From Mycoplasma sp. (GTDB lineage: Bacteria > Bacillota_I > Bacilli_A > Mycoplasmatales > Metamycoplasmataceae): a DNA stretch of 64,000 nucleotides. Shown here in pieces: positions 25,341 to 34,389 of this stretch. The translations under genes and the position numbers were made by a program. Each line of letters begins with the position of its first letter. The stretch's first letter is position 1. Location: the NCBI GenBank assembly GCA_024244685.1, contig JAAEOJ010000137.1, positions 1 to 64,000 of the forward strand, in the 5' to 3' direction. The notes beneath the pieces were generated by a model, which was not told where the DNA came from, ran no database searches, and worked only from the letters and a program-made list of their open reading frames with translations.

Positions 25341-25781
25341 TTAGTTTTTTTCTTCTTCCTCTTCAATAGAGTCCTGAGCAGACATTAGATTTTTAATTTC
25401 TGTTACAATGGTGGTTGCTTTGTTGTCTTTTAAACAATAAAGCTCATTAGGATCTGTTATCTGCTTTGGATGTCCATTTATTTTAAAATATATGTTTTCT
25501 AAGCCTTCTATCTTCTCTTTAAAGTTATACTTAAGCCAAACTGTCATATATTTAGCTTGCCATTCGTCTTCATTCATTTTGTTTCTTTGCCCAACTTCTG
25601 CAAATACTTTTCTGTTAATAGCATCAACATCTTTTGCAGAAAGTGGCTTCATGGTGATTCTCATTTGAGCCTCAACAGGTCTTTCTTTGTTGCTAAATGA
25701 CTCCAATGTAAATACTACTGGCTCATCACTGATATCAAAAATATATTTCTCATCAATGTTTTCAATAGGCTTAACTTCCAT
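25341..25781 (-). CDS. Tail assembly chaperone (G part)
   Basis: 146 aa, between major tail protein and tape measure. The body contains RITMKPLSAKDVDAINRKVF, similar in style to siphophage tail chaperones. The C-terminus is a run of Glu ending Glu-Glu-Lys-Asn at the slip site. Zero-frame product is the short form; a share of ribosomes should shift to the T frame. Confidence 0.8.
   Translation of the reverse strand: MEVKPIENIDEKYIFDISDEPVVFTLESFSNKERPVEAQMRITMKPLSAKDVDAINRKVFAEVGQRNKMNEDEWQAKYMTVWLKYNFKEKIEGLENIYFKINGHPKQITDPNELYCLKDNKATTIVTEIKNLMSAQDSIEEEEEKN
25344..25350 (-). other. Programmed -1 frameshift heptamer A AAA AAC
   Basis: In zero frame the codons are GAA AAA AAC then stop TAA. 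Slipping back one base re-pairs on AAA AAA and continues CTA ATA GTG GCG into the T frame. This is the canonical X XXY YYZ site at the canonical gene junction. Confidence 0.85.
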
Positions 25782-25817
25782 AATCTTGTCTCCCTTTTAT
25801 CTTTTATTTTTATAATA

Positions 25818-25837
25818 AGGGTGAGAAAACTCACCCT
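25818..25837 (-). terminator. Hairpin after the major tail protein gene
   Basis: AGGGTGAG, AAAA loop, CTCACCCT, perfect eight pairs, just past the tail protein stop. Probably lowers transcription into the chaperone and tape measure genes; the T run is short. Confidence 0.65.
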
Positions 25838-25842
25838 ATATT

Positions 25843-26556
25843 TTATGGTATATTTATGTTTATTTTTTGTAATGTGTCTCCGGCTGTTGGGGCGAAGCCT
25901 GTAGTGAACTCTTGAGCACTACCGTCGGCTGCACCATAAGTGAAACCTTCAAGTTCAACTTTCCCAACAATAGCTGAAACAGTCTCTCCACTAAGGAATT
26001 GCCCCTGTAAAAACCCTACAAAATAAATTGGCAGGTTTGTAGCTCTTGTTACCGCCATCCCTGTTCCATCTGGAGCCTGTTCTATTCTTGTTAAGAATCT
26101 ATCAGAGAACAAATCTCTATCTACTTCTGTTACTCCTGTTATAGAACCTGCTGCATCACCTCTGCCCATTCTATAGGTTTTCAGGTCATCAGTTAGTGTT
26201 GTTGTATCGATCTTGTCTTTTGACAATGTTATCTCAAATGATTTAATTGATGTATCTTTCTCTGCATCAAAAGCACCTGGTAGAGATTTAACTACATCTG
26301 TCAACAATGTTCCTGCTGAAAGAACAGTTAGTCCATCATTATAGAAATAATCCCCAACACGAAGATCCGCACTAAGAGCAGTTATCGCTGATGTAGCGTC
26401 TGCAATCTGCACGACCTGATAAAATCTAGCTCCAGAGCCAACCCCACCGCCATAAAGATCATCTAAATCATCAATCCCGTCACCCACTAAATCAGATCCT
26501 ATCTCGGCAACGCTCAAATAACCATCATTTCCAATCAATCTATTGATTAATGCCAC
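25843..26556 (-). CDS. Major tail tube protein
   Basis: 237 aa. The centre (DTSIKSFEITLSKDKIDTTT and LKTYRMGRGDAAGSITG) has the pattern of phage tail tube proteins, and the gene lies between tail terminator and chaperone with a hairpin after it, as expected for an abundant product. Confidence 0.8.
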   Translation of the reverse strand: MALINRLIGNDGYLSVAEIGSDLVGDGIDDLDDLYGGGVGSGARFYQVVQIADATSAITALSADLRVGDYFYNDGLTVLSAGTLLTDVVKSLPGAFDAEKDTSIKSFEITLSKDKIDTTTLTDDLKTYRMGRGDAAGSITGVTEVDRDLFSDRFLTRIEQAPDGTGMAVTRATNLPIYFVGFLQGQFLSGETVSAIVGKVELEGFTYGAADGSAQEFTTGFAPTAGDTLQKININIP

Positions 26557-26571
26557 TATGTACCTCCATTA

Positions 26572-26763
26572 TTATTGCCAAATAACCTTGGCTTTGTTTT
26601 CTTTTTCTACTATTTTGCAAAGCTCGGTCTTACTTTTAAAAGTACCTGCTTTTGTTCCTGTTTTGTTAGCAATTTGTCTTGATGTCATTGTCTTAAAATT
26701 AACCTCAACCAACTGTTTTTTCTCTACTATAATTTCTCTTTTCTCTTTCTTTTCTTCTTTCAT
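26572..26763 (-). CDS. Small basic protein, 63 aa
   Basis: ATG 26763 behind ATGGAGG. Lys/Glu-rich start, then MTSRQIANKTGTKAGTFKSK, which looks like a short helix-turn-helix or structural tail-linked peptide. It sits between tail terminator and tube genes; the related high-Lys tail of the 31648 gene is similar in style. Confidence 0.6.
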   Translation of the reverse strand: MKEEKKEKREIIVEKKQLVEVNFKTMTSRQIANKTGTKAGTFKSKTELCKIVEKENKAKVIWQ

Positions 26764-26764
26764 T

Positions 26765-27169
26765 TTACCTCCATGATTGAAACGTTATATCTACAACTTG
26801 TCTATATTTGTTGTTCTGGATGTCTGCTCTTCCTATTTGAAAGTTTGTTATGTTTACTTTGTATCCTATTGTGTTATCAACAAACTTTTGATTGTCAAAT
26901 GCTGTTTCTAACAAGTTTAATAGCTCAAAATTCCTGAAGCTTCCGTCATTTATTGGCGTGTAAACATTGATTTGAAGAACACCTATGATTTTACTTCCAC
27001 CAACCAAAAAATTATCGTCATTATTTCCAAACAAAGGGAAAAACTCTAGATACTCATCAACAGTTGCAGGCTCAAAAGATACATTCTCCCATGCAACAGG
27101 AATTGAGTTAGTGGTTGCAAAACTATCTGTTTCTTTTGCTAATACTTGCCTTGCTAGTTTATAGCTCAT
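26765..27169 (-). CDS. Tail terminator-like protein (DUF4128 type)
   Basis: 134 aa, fourth gene after the capsid-side connectors. Pattern WENVSFEPATVDEYLEFFPL followed by VLQINVYTPINDGSF matches DUF4128/gpU-like proteins that cap the tail tube. Overlaps the previous gene by four bases. Confidence 0.75.
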   Translation of the reverse strand: MSYKLARQVLAKETDSFATTNSIPVAWENVSFEPATVDEYLEFFPLFGNNDDNFLVGGSKIIGVLQINVYTPINDGSFRNFELLNLLETAFDNQKFVDNTIGYKVNITNFQIGRADIQNNKYRQVVDITFQSWR

Positions 27170-27582
27170 AGTTTTGCATCCTCTTTTTTAACAAGTCCAT
27201 CAAACTCAGCAATACTTGTTTTAATCATTCCTTCGGGAGCCCATGTACTACTTCCATCTTCAAGAACCTCTATATAAGGAAGATTGTTGCTGAGATATAC
27301 TGTATCGTCATTTAAGAAATTAGCCTTCAGCACTTCTTTTGTCATCTTCTGTATTGTTGGCCCTCCTGTTTTATCTGTTCCTTCTATGATGGATGTCTTC
27401 GGACTTCCTATTGAAGCTTGCCAATTGTTTTTTGCTGTCCCTAAGTCTACGGGTGTTTTCTTTATGATGCTAGAAAACAAATCAATAGTGATTTTTTTTA
27501 CTGCCATATCAATCGATAGTATTTTTTTATCGATTGCATCTTGAATCGCTTTGTCTCCTGATACATCAATGACAAATTTCAT
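27166..27582 (-). CDS. HK97 gp10-like neck/tail completion protein
   Basis: 138 aa. The DLFSSIIKKTPVDLGTAKNN segment is the signature of the HK97-gp10 family. Acts at the head-tail joint. Tightly packed between head-closure and tail terminator genes. Confidence 0.8.
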   Translation of the reverse strand: MKFVIDVSGDKAIQDAIDKKILSIDMAVKKITIDLFSSIIKKTPVDLGTAKNNWQASIGSPKTSIIEGTDKTGGPTIQKMTKEVLKANFLNDDTVYLSNNLPYIEVLEDGSSTWAPEGMIKTSIAEFDGLVKKEDAKL

Positions 27583-27583
27583 T

Positions 27584-27955
27584 TTAGCCCTGCCTAATTT
27601 GTAGCTTATAAATTATTCTTGTTACTGCTGGCCTTACCTCTCCTGGCTCAATAACATTCCATTCAACACCATCAAGAATTACCCTATCATTTGTTTTTAT
27701 GTTCTCCGTTAAATTGGTTATTTGAGTGTATATTAGTTTCTTGTCGCCCTTCTTTATTGCTGTCCCGTTGATATCCATTGCTTTATAATCTGTTTGGAGA
27801 CCGTAGCCACTACAAAGGTTGTCATATAGGCCTACGTTTTTTCCTTCTATAGGATCATATACTGTTCCTGTTTTTCTCTGACAAACTAATTCTTGTCCGA
27901 ATTGTTTTAATAGTGGATCTGCTACTCCTGATTTGATGTCATCATAAAATCCCAT
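27584..27955 (-). CDS. Head closure (neck) protein
   Basis: 123 aa at the usual position between the connector adaptor and gp10-like genes. Contains KLIYTQITNLTENIKTNDRV then ILDGVEWNVI, the beta-barrel pattern of head-closure proteins. Confidence 0.65.
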   Translation of the reverse strand: MGFYDDIKSGVADPLLKQFGQELVCQRKTGTVYDPIEGKNVGLYDNLCSGYGLQTDYKAMDINGTAIKKGDKKLIYTQITNLTENIKTNDRVILDGVEWNVIEPGEVRPAVTRIIYKLQIRQG

Positions 27956-27959
27956 GTCA

Positions 27960-28469
27960 TTATACCCTCAGAACTTTTAAGTCTGTTCTTCTTCCTGTGT
28001 TTCCTGTTGATATTCCTGAGCTGTAAAGGAGTTGATCTATTATTATATAAGGGTTTGTCCTTTCTGTTCCTTCAAAATATTCAACCTCAATTACATCTAC
28101 TTTCTCGACTCTTATGTCGCCTTTGATGTTTTTATCCGTATATAGAGAACCATCGAAGGTTCTTATTGCAGCTTCACAAACAGCTTGCTTTAGTGCCTTT
28201 GGTATGTCCGTTATTTCATACCCGTCTCTATCTATTGCATCTGTTCTAGGCCACTGTAAAGATTGTTCTTGAGTAGACTTTATCCCAATAAAGCTATATT
28301 GAGCATCTATAAACTGAGTTCCATTCATCAAAGATCTTTCTCTTTCCTGAGTGTCTTTTGTGAACCATATAGAGTTATATGAAATGTCAGTAAAATAGCT
28401 GTCTGCATCACTCACACTTATATATGAATTAGAATCTGTTAGTCCTGTTCCGTCCTCAACTATAAACAC
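27960..28469 (-). CDS. Head-tail adaptor (DnaT-like/gp6-like)
   Basis: 169 aa from GTG 28469 behind AGGAG. SNSYISVSDADSYFTD, then LMNGTQFIDAQYSFIGIKST and LQWPRTDA are the marks of the family often annotated DnaT-like, which works as the connector adaptor beneath the portal. Confidence 0.8.
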   Translation of the reverse strand: MFIVEDGTGLTDSNSYISVSDADSYFTDISYNSIWFTKDTQERERSLMNGTQFIDAQYSFIGIKSTQEQSLQWPRTDAIDRDGYEITDIPKALKQAVCEAAIRTFDGSLYTDKNIKGDIRVEKVDVIEVEYFEGTERTNPYIIIDQLLYSSGISTGNTGRRTDLKVLRV

Positions 28470-28478
28470 TTTTCTCTC

Positions 28479-30266
28479 CTATACTCTTGTTAAGTCATTA
28501 AAATTGACTGTTGTGCTGCTCAAAAAGTTAGTCACAATTGTTTTGCTTCCAAATGTCCATATTAATTCTGTTGGTTCTGATGTTTCATATATCAACACAA
28601 CCTCAAAAGACCCATCAACATTAACTGTCACATTGACTGCATCATTTTGTATATAAGTAAGAGCCCCGAACAAATCATTTCTTGGTTGTACTGTAACTGT
28701 CTCTGTTTTTTCTGAAGCAATATCTCTCAGCCAGCCCCATATTATAGTTTCATTTAAGGTGGGTTCCGTAGGTGCAAAGTCATATTCTACTGTTGTTGTT
28801 TCCCATTGAGGAGTAGTTGATCCGTCATCACTATGAAGAAATATTTTTAACTTAAAGTCTACTGCTGTTGTTGTTACGAAGGTGGTTATGTTCGTACTTA
28901 CTTCTGCTTCTGGGTTGCTTTGTGCATATGTGCCATCTGACGTAACCCAGCCTGCATTGTAATAGTATTCAACATCATCTTTTATTAAGATATACTTTAC
29001 TTCATCTGATCCTGTTATCGTTTTACTTGAAACAAAAGTAGCTATTCCGTCTGTAGATAGTCCACTTATTTTTGTTATTGTTGGGTTTGTTGTTGGATAT
29101 ATTTGTCCTGTGTATGTCGTATTTAAATCTGATACTTCATTGATTATAATTGTATCATCAAAGACAAGCTTTACATCCAAAGTATTTAAAGGAGATAATG
29201 TAGATATATTTGCTAATATGTCTGCCTCTATATTTGCTTGTAAATATGTACCATTGGATGGTGTCCACAAAGAACCATTCCAGTATTGACCATTTAAGAT
29301 ATACTTTGGTATTCCTATTTCTGTTGTGGAATAAGAGTCAAAGCTTTGTATGCCTCCTGTACCTGAATATGTAAACTGAGGTAGTTCAACAACAGAACCA
29401 TAAAAATTAGGAACAAATCTAGGTATCTCTAGTGGGAAGTTCGTTGTATGTTGAACTTCATCGAAAACTTGCAAATCCCTAATGAAAAAATCACTAGAGC
29501 CAACCCCTACACCACCAACATCAAAACTTGTAATGGCTCCTCTTGCAAAGGTTCCGAAGCTAAATCCTGTAGTTTGAACTCCATTTATATAATATCTGCT
29601 TGTGCCACCTGCAAAATCAAAGTTTAACTCTATTTCATCCTCATTGACCCCATCAGGAGACCAATTAGTTTCAAGAGTTGTTTGTACTGCTAATGCTCCG
29701 GCCTGATTGTTTATTCTGATCAAAAGAGCACCTGTAGCCTGATGAAATAGAGTTATTGCATTTGCCCCACCTGCACCATCAATAGTCAACATAAATCTAT
29801 TTGCTGCTGGTGTACCTATATAGTTCGTAATAACCTTAAAGCGAATACAGCCAGTTTGAAAAAAATTAGCATTATTAAAATCATAACTCCATGTTTTTCC
29901 GGCGATGCTACCACTTGTATCTAGATATTGATTTGAGCCTATTGTAGTTAGTGCCGCTCCATTATTTGCTGTTGCGGTAGCTGATCCTACACTTCTGTCT
30001 GCATCAGCACCCAAAACAACAGAAACACCCATCATTTCGTCTGCATATACATAAGGTTTTTGCTGAATCTTTGTTCCGCCTGTAAACTCTGCTTTTGTAT
30101 TGTCGTATGTAAAACCAACATCACTAACAAAATCTTGAGTAAACGTTTGTCCTGCATCATCTTGGAATTTTAATTGAGCATTATTTCCGTTTTGCTCAAT
30201 CAGATTGGTGTCATAGTCCCACTCAGAAGGAGTCATAAAGTCATATATTTTTGTTAATAATCCCAT
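28479..30266 (-). CDS. LamG/lectin-like structural protein
   Basis: 595 aa. Residues about 60-280 read as a concanavalin/LamG-type jelly roll (GCIRFKVITNY, YYINGVQTTGF, DFFIRDLQVFDE). The C-terminal half consists of Ig- or fibronectin-like beta domains. It lies in the head gene block between decoration proteins and connectors. Probably a virion surface protein binding glycans; inferred from fold type. Confidence 0.6.
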   Translation of the reverse strand: MGLLTKIYDFMTPSEWDYDTNLIEQNGNNAQLKFQDDAGQTFTQDFVSDVGFTYDNTKAEFTGGTKIQQKPYVYADEMMGVSVVLGADADRSVGSATATANNGAALTTIGSNQYLDTSGSIAGKTWSYDFNNANFFQTGCIRFKVITNYIGTPAANRFMLTIDGAGGANAITLFHQATGALLIRINNQAGALAVQTTLETNWSPDGVNEDEIELNFDFAGGTSRYYINGVQTTGFSFGTFARGAITSFDVGGVGVGSSDFFIRDLQVFDEVQHTTNFPLEIPRFVPNFYGSVVELPQFTYSGTGGIQSFDSYSTTEIGIPKYILNGQYWNGSLWTPSNGTYLQANIEADILANISTLSPLNTLDVKLVFDDTIIINEVSDLNTTYTGQIYPTTNPTITKISGLSTDGIATFVSSKTITGSDEVKYILIKDDVEYYYNAGWVTSDGTYAQSNPEAEVSTNITTFVTTTAVDFKLKIFLHSDDGSTTPQWETTTVEYDFAPTEPTLNETIIWGWLRDIASEKTETVTVQPRNDLFGALTYIQNDAVNVTVNVDGSFEVVLIYETSEPTELIWTFGSKTIVTNFLSSTTVNFNDLTRV

Positions 30267-30281
30267 AGCCTCACCTCTTTT

Positions 30282-30860
30282 TTATGTCTCAAACCATGTC
30301 ATTCTAAATCCGATTGTTCCGGCAGTTGCAGATTGATTGATAAATCTAAATAGTATTTTTTTTGTCGGGTCGAATTCTGCTGGCAGTCTATCGCTTATTG
30401 TTACTGATGTTGAGGCAGAAAAAAAGCCTCCTGTTTGAGACGGAATAAACCATTCTAAATTATCTATTTTTGTTCCTGGATCTGTTGTGGTTACTCCTAT
30501 ATCAATATCTACTTGAGATGGTGTTACATCCGAAAAAATTCTATTAAATCCATTATAAGGAGTCCCACCACTATAAGTAGGTTCGGAGTAAAAATCTAAG
30601 TGATATTCTCCCCCCAATGCATTTAGGGCCGGTGGGAACACAAACAATTTGCCAATTTCTGTTGGTGATACATAACCTGTTGGATCTATTACTACGTCGA
30701 ATATCCCGCCCCCAGTTCCACTTCCTGGAATGGTGATTCTTTTTGCTACTGTATATGAATGTCCATCAAACAAGAGATCTTCAAATATAGTAGATGTCTT
30801 AAATGACTCAACAGTTCCAAATGTTCCTTCTAATATTTGTGTAGTTCTTGGCTGGCTCAT
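30282..30860 (-). CDS. Virion decoration-type protein, MSQPR family (2)
   Basis: 192 aa. The N-terminus MSQPRTTQILEG matches that of the gene upstream (MSQPRITEILEN). The rest is Gly/Thr-rich and beta-stranded (jelly-roll type). The shared N-terminal tag suggests docking to a common virion site. Confidence 0.6.
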   Translation of the reverse strand: MSQPRTTQILEGTFGTVESFKTSTIFEDLLFDGHSYTVAKRITIPGSGTGGGIFDVVIDPTGYVSPTEIGKLFVFPPALNALGGEYHLDFYSEPTYSGGTPYNGFNRIFSDVTPSQVDIDIGVTTTDPGTKIDNLEWFIPSQTGGFFSASTSVTISDRLPAEFDPTKKILFRFINQSATAGTIGFRMTWFET

Positions 30861-30874
30861 TTTTTCACCTCTTA

Positions 30875-31639
30875 TTAGTCGTTGTATCTTATATCAAACC
30901 CTGCTGCTATAGATGTATTGTTTGCGCTCACGCTTACAGCTTCCCAAAAAACCCATTCCCCTGGATTAACGGTTACACCACCGGAATAAGCAACATCATA
31001 TTCTGCCATGGTTGTTCGTATTAAGGGGTCATCTTTTGTTATTATTGTTCCATCTACCATTCTTATTCTTAGTCGCATTTCTGCTGAAGTTGTTCCTCCG
31101 CCCCGCCCATATCTAGCATATCTTCTAACAATTACCCCTGTTTTGTCGCTAGGGATTCTTTGGACTGCCATTTGTGTTTGACCCTCTCCTATTGAGACTA
31201 TCGCATATATATTGCCACTGCCATCCTCAAGAGTGATTGTTCCTTCGTTGGTATTGCTTGCTCCAGTTTGGGAGACTTTCATTCTGAAGCTACCATAACT
31301 AGTATCGGGAAGATTAACATTTCCAGATCCAGCCATATCAAGAGTTACAAATTGCTCTATTCCACTAGAGTCTTGATATGACACTGATATTTTTTGAGCA
31401 CCGCTTCCGGCTATTGAGTCATTTCCGCTACTAGAGGTTAAATGCAATTGAATAGGAGAATCAATAAAAATATAGTCCTGAACAGTTCTTTTTATTGGCC
31501 ATATTTTTTGTGTCAGTGCACCCGTAGTGTCGGCAGTATCAATGTCATCCTGCATGCCAAACTTATCAACTGTATTTGTAGTGAGGCAGACTTTTTTATT
31601 GATGTTTTCTAATATTTCTGTTATTCTTGGCTGGCTCAT
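30875..31639 (-). CDS. Virion decoration-type protein, MSQPR family (1)
   Basis: 254 aa beginning MSQPRITEILENINKKVC. Beta-rich, Ser/Gly/Thr-rich, with a VNPGEWVFWEAVSV strand near the C-terminus as in the 30282 protein. Both sit behind the capsid genes with similar ribosome sites (GAGGT). Confidence 0.6.
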   Translation of the reverse strand: MSQPRITEILENINKKVCLTTNTVDKFGMQDDIDTADTTGALTQKIWPIKRTVQDYIFIDSPIQLHLTSSSGNDSIAGSGAQKISVSYQDSSGIEQFVTLDMAGSGNVNLPDTSYGSFRMKVSQTGASNTNEGTITLEDGSGNIYAIVSIGEGQTQMAVQRIPSDKTGVIVRRYARYGRGGGTTSAEMRLRIRMVDGTIITKDDPLIRTTMAEYDVAYSGGVTVNPGEWVFWEAVSVSANNTSIAAGFDIRYND

Positions 31640-31647
31640 TTATACCT

Positions 31648-31947
31648 CTATTTTTTAATAGATTTTTTCTTTGATGGCTCTTTAGGTTCTTCTACTTTTT
31701 CAACTTCAGTCTTTTTCTCTACTTTGGGCTCTGTTTCTTTTTTAGTTTCTTTCTTTGGTTTTGGTGGGCCTGGAACTTCAATTACTATTTTTTCACCTTC
31801 GTATCCGCATTTTTTTAATATTTCAATTTCTTTGTCGTTCTTTGTTTCATATGCACCATCTTCTAAGTTGAAATCAACCAAAATTCTACTTGTATCTGGA
31901 TTCCATGCAATCCCTGTGCCTTTAAATCTATGTACAATTTCTTCCAT
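31648..31947 (-). CDS. Small head-region protein with Lys/Glu/Pro-rich tail
   Basis: 99 aa from the ATG at 31947 behind AAGGAAA. An ordered N-terminal part of about 50 residues is followed by PGPPKPKKETKKE and more Lys/Glu repeats to the end, a disordered charged tail. Lies directly after the decoration gene. Confidence 0.65.
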   Translation of the reverse strand: MEEIVHRFKGTGIAWNPDTSRILVDFNLEDGAYETKNDKEIEILKKCGYEGEKIVIEVPGPPKPKKETKKETEPKVEKKTEVEKVEEPKEPSKKKSIKK

Positions 31948-31972
31948 TATATTTCCTTGCAAATAAAATATT

Positions 31973-31990
31973 AGGGGGCATAAACCCCCT
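31973..31990 (-). terminator. GC-rich hairpin after the decoration gene
   Basis: AGGGGG, CATAAA loop, CCCCCT, followed on the minus strand by AATATTTTATTT. Likely tunes transcription after the abundant capsid genes. Confidence 0.75.
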
Positions 31991-32011
31991 ATTGTTTATC
32001 TTTTAAATCGA

Positions 32012-32422
32012 TTAAACGATTGTTACCGTAAATACCGCCGCTGTCACTGTGTACCCTAGCATTGTGTGAGACAACGTCATTGTTGCATCCTCTGCTGCTA
32101 CCCATGCTGCCGCATCACCAATGAGATTTACTGTTCCAACCCCATTAGTTACTGTTGGTGTTCCGTCACTAACTGTTGCTGTACCTAGCGTACTTGAGTC
32201 TGCTGGCGTAGCTGTTACGTCTTCATTAAACCAACTATGAACATTTCCACTAGAATCAACCACCTGAAAAGTTACCGTGTGTGTCCAGCCTGCTGCTCCT
32301 GCTGGTTCATTTACATCTGCTGTCAATATTTCAAAGGCCAAATTGCCATTAAGAGCTTCTTCTTGTAATTTAAGATACTCTCTTAGTCTTGGCTTTACTC
32401 CTGTCATTTGTTCTATTCCCAT
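32012..32422 (-). CDS. Ig-like capsid decoration protein
   Basis: 136 aa next to the capsid gene. After a helical N-terminus (PRLREYLKLQEEAL) the rest has bacterial Ig-like strands (HTVTFQVVDSSGNVHSW, TVTNGVGTVNLIG). Typical of capsid surface or head-fibre proteins. Flanked on both sides by terminator hairpins. Confidence 0.65.
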   Translation of the reverse strand: MGIEQMTGVKPRLREYLKLQEEALNGNLAFEILTADVNEPAGAAGWTHTVTFQVVDSSGNVHSWFNEDVTATPADSSTLGTATVSDGTPTVTNGVGTVNLIGDAAAWVAAEDATMTLSHTMLGYTVTAAVFTVTIV

Positions 32423-32443
32423 TTTTTACCTCCTATTTAGGTA

Positions 32444-32461
32444 AAGGGGCTTTCGCCCCTT
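32444..32461 (-). terminator. Hairpin after the major capsid gene
   Basis: AAGGGGC, TTTC loop, GCCCCTT, perfect seven pairs with a GAAA-type tetraloop on the minus strand, four bases beyond the capsid stop. Confidence 0.75.
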
Positions 32462-32464
32462 GCT

Positions 32465-33460
32465 TTAAACAATCGCTAAATTTGTAATTTTCCCGTGGAG
32501 TTTTTCATTCGCATAGTCAATCCCCATCTGGCCGTACACCTGTTTTCTCTCTGAAGCACCTACTTTTGCAAGGTCTTCATCAAAAAGCCTACCTTTACCG
32601 TCAAGAGGACAGAACACAGGCTTAACAAGATTCATTGCTGAAAACAACACTGTATCGGTAGGAACCATTGATTCATATACTACACCTACACGACCGAAAT
32701 CTGTGAGGATTGTCTGAATATTAACTCCACCGATATTCCAGTCATCAGGCTGATAACCATAAATGTCAGAGATTTTCTGTTTCTGAAAACTGTTCAAAAA
32801 GATTACCGGTGTGTTTTGGTAGCTTTGGCCACCTGAATTATCGACAACAGTTTTAAATAATGACTGTAGAATATCTTTTGATAGTGCCGCCCCCCCTGCT
32901 GCAATAGCATTTGTGGTTGCCCCTGTGATAATCCCTCTAGTTTGAGCTGCTACGGCAGAAGAGGTAGATAATGCAAACGTACCGTTAAGGAAGGTATAAT
33001 TCGCTTTTCTTGCTATATTCTGAAGAGCATATGTTAAGTTTCTTGTGTCAAGACCACTCTGATTATTTGAGCCATCTTTCGCCCAATAGCCTGCGCCACC
33101 CTGTACAATATCTGTTGCAAGTCTCTCTGTAGTAGAAAGCTTTTTGTAGGTGATGTCGATTGCCTCTTGAAAAATCTGACATGTATTTCTTTCCTGTGAA
33201 AGAATCGGTGAAGTAGCAGCCGGAGCCGTAGTAGATGCAGTTTCAGAGATTGAAGGCTGTGAAGCTGCCGGAAAATCATACTCTGAACTCATAGAGAAGT
33301 CAAAATCCATTACATCTCTTGCATTGCCTCCATTAAGTCCACCCATAAGTGTAAGAAATGGGGTTCCTGTTCCTTGTCCTGGTACTACGTCCGCTGTCCA
33401 TAGCATGCCATCATAATTTGGCGTATTCCAATATGTGCTTGTTCCTGTTGTTTGTGCCAT
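32465..33460 (-). CDS. Major capsid protein (SU10/DUF5309 type)
   Basis: 331 aa behind TAGGAGG. The N-terminal TGTSTYWNTPNYDGMLWTAD, the SQERNTCQIFQEAIDITYKK segment and the C-terminal Gly-rich VYGQMGIDYANEKLHGKI match the SU10-like HK97-fold capsid family. Preceded by the scaffold gene and followed by a terminator, as expected for the most abundant protein. Confidence 0.82.
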   Translation of the reverse strand: MAQTTGTSTYWNTPNYDGMLWTADVVPGQGTGTPFLTLMGGLNGGNARDVMDFDFSMSSEYDFPAASQPSISETASTTAPAATSPILSQERNTCQIFQEAIDITYKKLSTTERLATDIVQGGAGYWAKDGSNNQSGLDTRNLTYALQNIARKANYTFLNGTFALSTSSAVAAQTRGIITGATTNAIAAGGAALSKDILQSLFKTVVDNSGGQSYQNTPVIFLNSFQKQKISDIYGYQPDDWNIGGVNIQTILTDFGRVGVVYESMVPTDTVLFSAMNLVKPVFCPLDGKGRLFDEDLAKVGASERKQVYGQMGIDYANEKLHGKITNLAIV

Positions 33461-33464
33461 TGTT

Positions 33465-34325
33465 CTATCCTCCTAATTTTTGCTGAATAGCAAACATTTT
33501 ACTATTCAATGCAATAGCCTCATTTGTTCTCCCTGTTGCTACTAATTCGGCGTACTCTTTCTGCATAGCTATCACATCGTTTCTAGTGTAACCTTTGCCA
33601 GTTCTACTTCCGCCACCAGTGTTTAGGGGAGCTTTTATATATGGTTTTGATGTTTCTGATGTAGCCCACGCTGTGAACCAATCTTTTATCTGAATTTGTG
33701 CGTTTGTTGAGCTTTCTTTCATGAAGACCTGTCTCATATCAAACTCATCAAACTCCACTGAGGCTCTGCCTCGGAAGGCTTCAAGTAGCAATTCTCTATG
33801 CTCTTCTGATACATTAGAATTATTAAGGTGCTCTTGAAGTGAATTGTCAATTAAGAGATCATTGAGGGTTCCGTTCAACCTATCAACTTCTTTTGCTTTC
33901 GCTTCGATCTCTTCTTGTAGCTTTGCTTTCTCTTTTGTATAAATATTAGCCTGAGTATTAAGCTTGCTATTTAGTCCATTTATTTCATTCGTATGAGCCT
34001 TTTCTAGTTCAGGCAGTGCGACTGCCTCTTTTGCACTAGCAATCCATTTCTGCTCATCCTCTTTAAGTCTATTGTATTCCTCTACATTTACGTTGTCAAG
34101 TATTTCTTCATACTTTTTTGTTTTGTCTTCAATTTCTTTGAATTTTTCTTGCAGATCTTTCTTTTCTTTGAGTATTTTGTTTTTGTTAGCCTCTAATCCG
34201 GCCACTTTTGTTGGGTCTGCGTATTCCCCTGTTGCTGCTGCACACTCTTTTACTAGTGTTTTTCCTTCGCCGTCTGTTGTTAGAAAATCTCTGATTTCCT
34301 CTATTGTTTCGAAAGTATAAGGCAT
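33465..34325 (-). CDS. Capsid scaffolding protein
   Basis: 286 aa behind TAGGAGGGCACG. Long charged coiled coil (about 40-160) with a basic, glycine-containing C-terminal region (GGGSRTGKGYTRNDV), the usual form of scaffold proteins (phage GP20-like). Located immediately upstream of the capsid gene. Helps assemble the procapsid and is then removed. Confidence 0.8.
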   Translation of the reverse strand: MPYTFETIEEIRDFLTTDGEGKTLVKECAAATGEYADPTKVAGLEANKNKILKEKKDLQEKFKEIEDKTKKYEEILDNVNVEEYNRLKEDEQKWIASAKEAVALPELEKAHTNEINGLNSKLNTQANIYTKEKAKLQEEIEAKAKEVDRLNGTLNDLLIDNSLQEHLNNSNVSEEHRELLLEAFRGRASVEFDEFDMRQVFMKESSTNAQIQIKDWFTAWATSETSKPYIKAPLNTGGGSRTGKGYTRNDVIAMQKEYAELVATGRTNEAIALNSKMFAIQQKLGG

Positions 34326-34344
34326 CGTGCCCTCCTAAGTTGTT

Positions 34345-34383
34345 GCTCATTTATTTTGAGCGTTTTTAACTCTCTTCTGAGAG
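34345..34383 (-). terminator. Two small hairpins before the scaffold gene
   Basis: CTCTC-TTCT-GAGAG (34370-34383) and GCTCA-TTTATTT-TGAGC (34345-34361). The first is followed on the minus strand by TTAAAAAC. Possibly a partial terminator or RNA-processing site. Confidence 0.45.
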
Positions 34384-34389
34384 CGTTTA

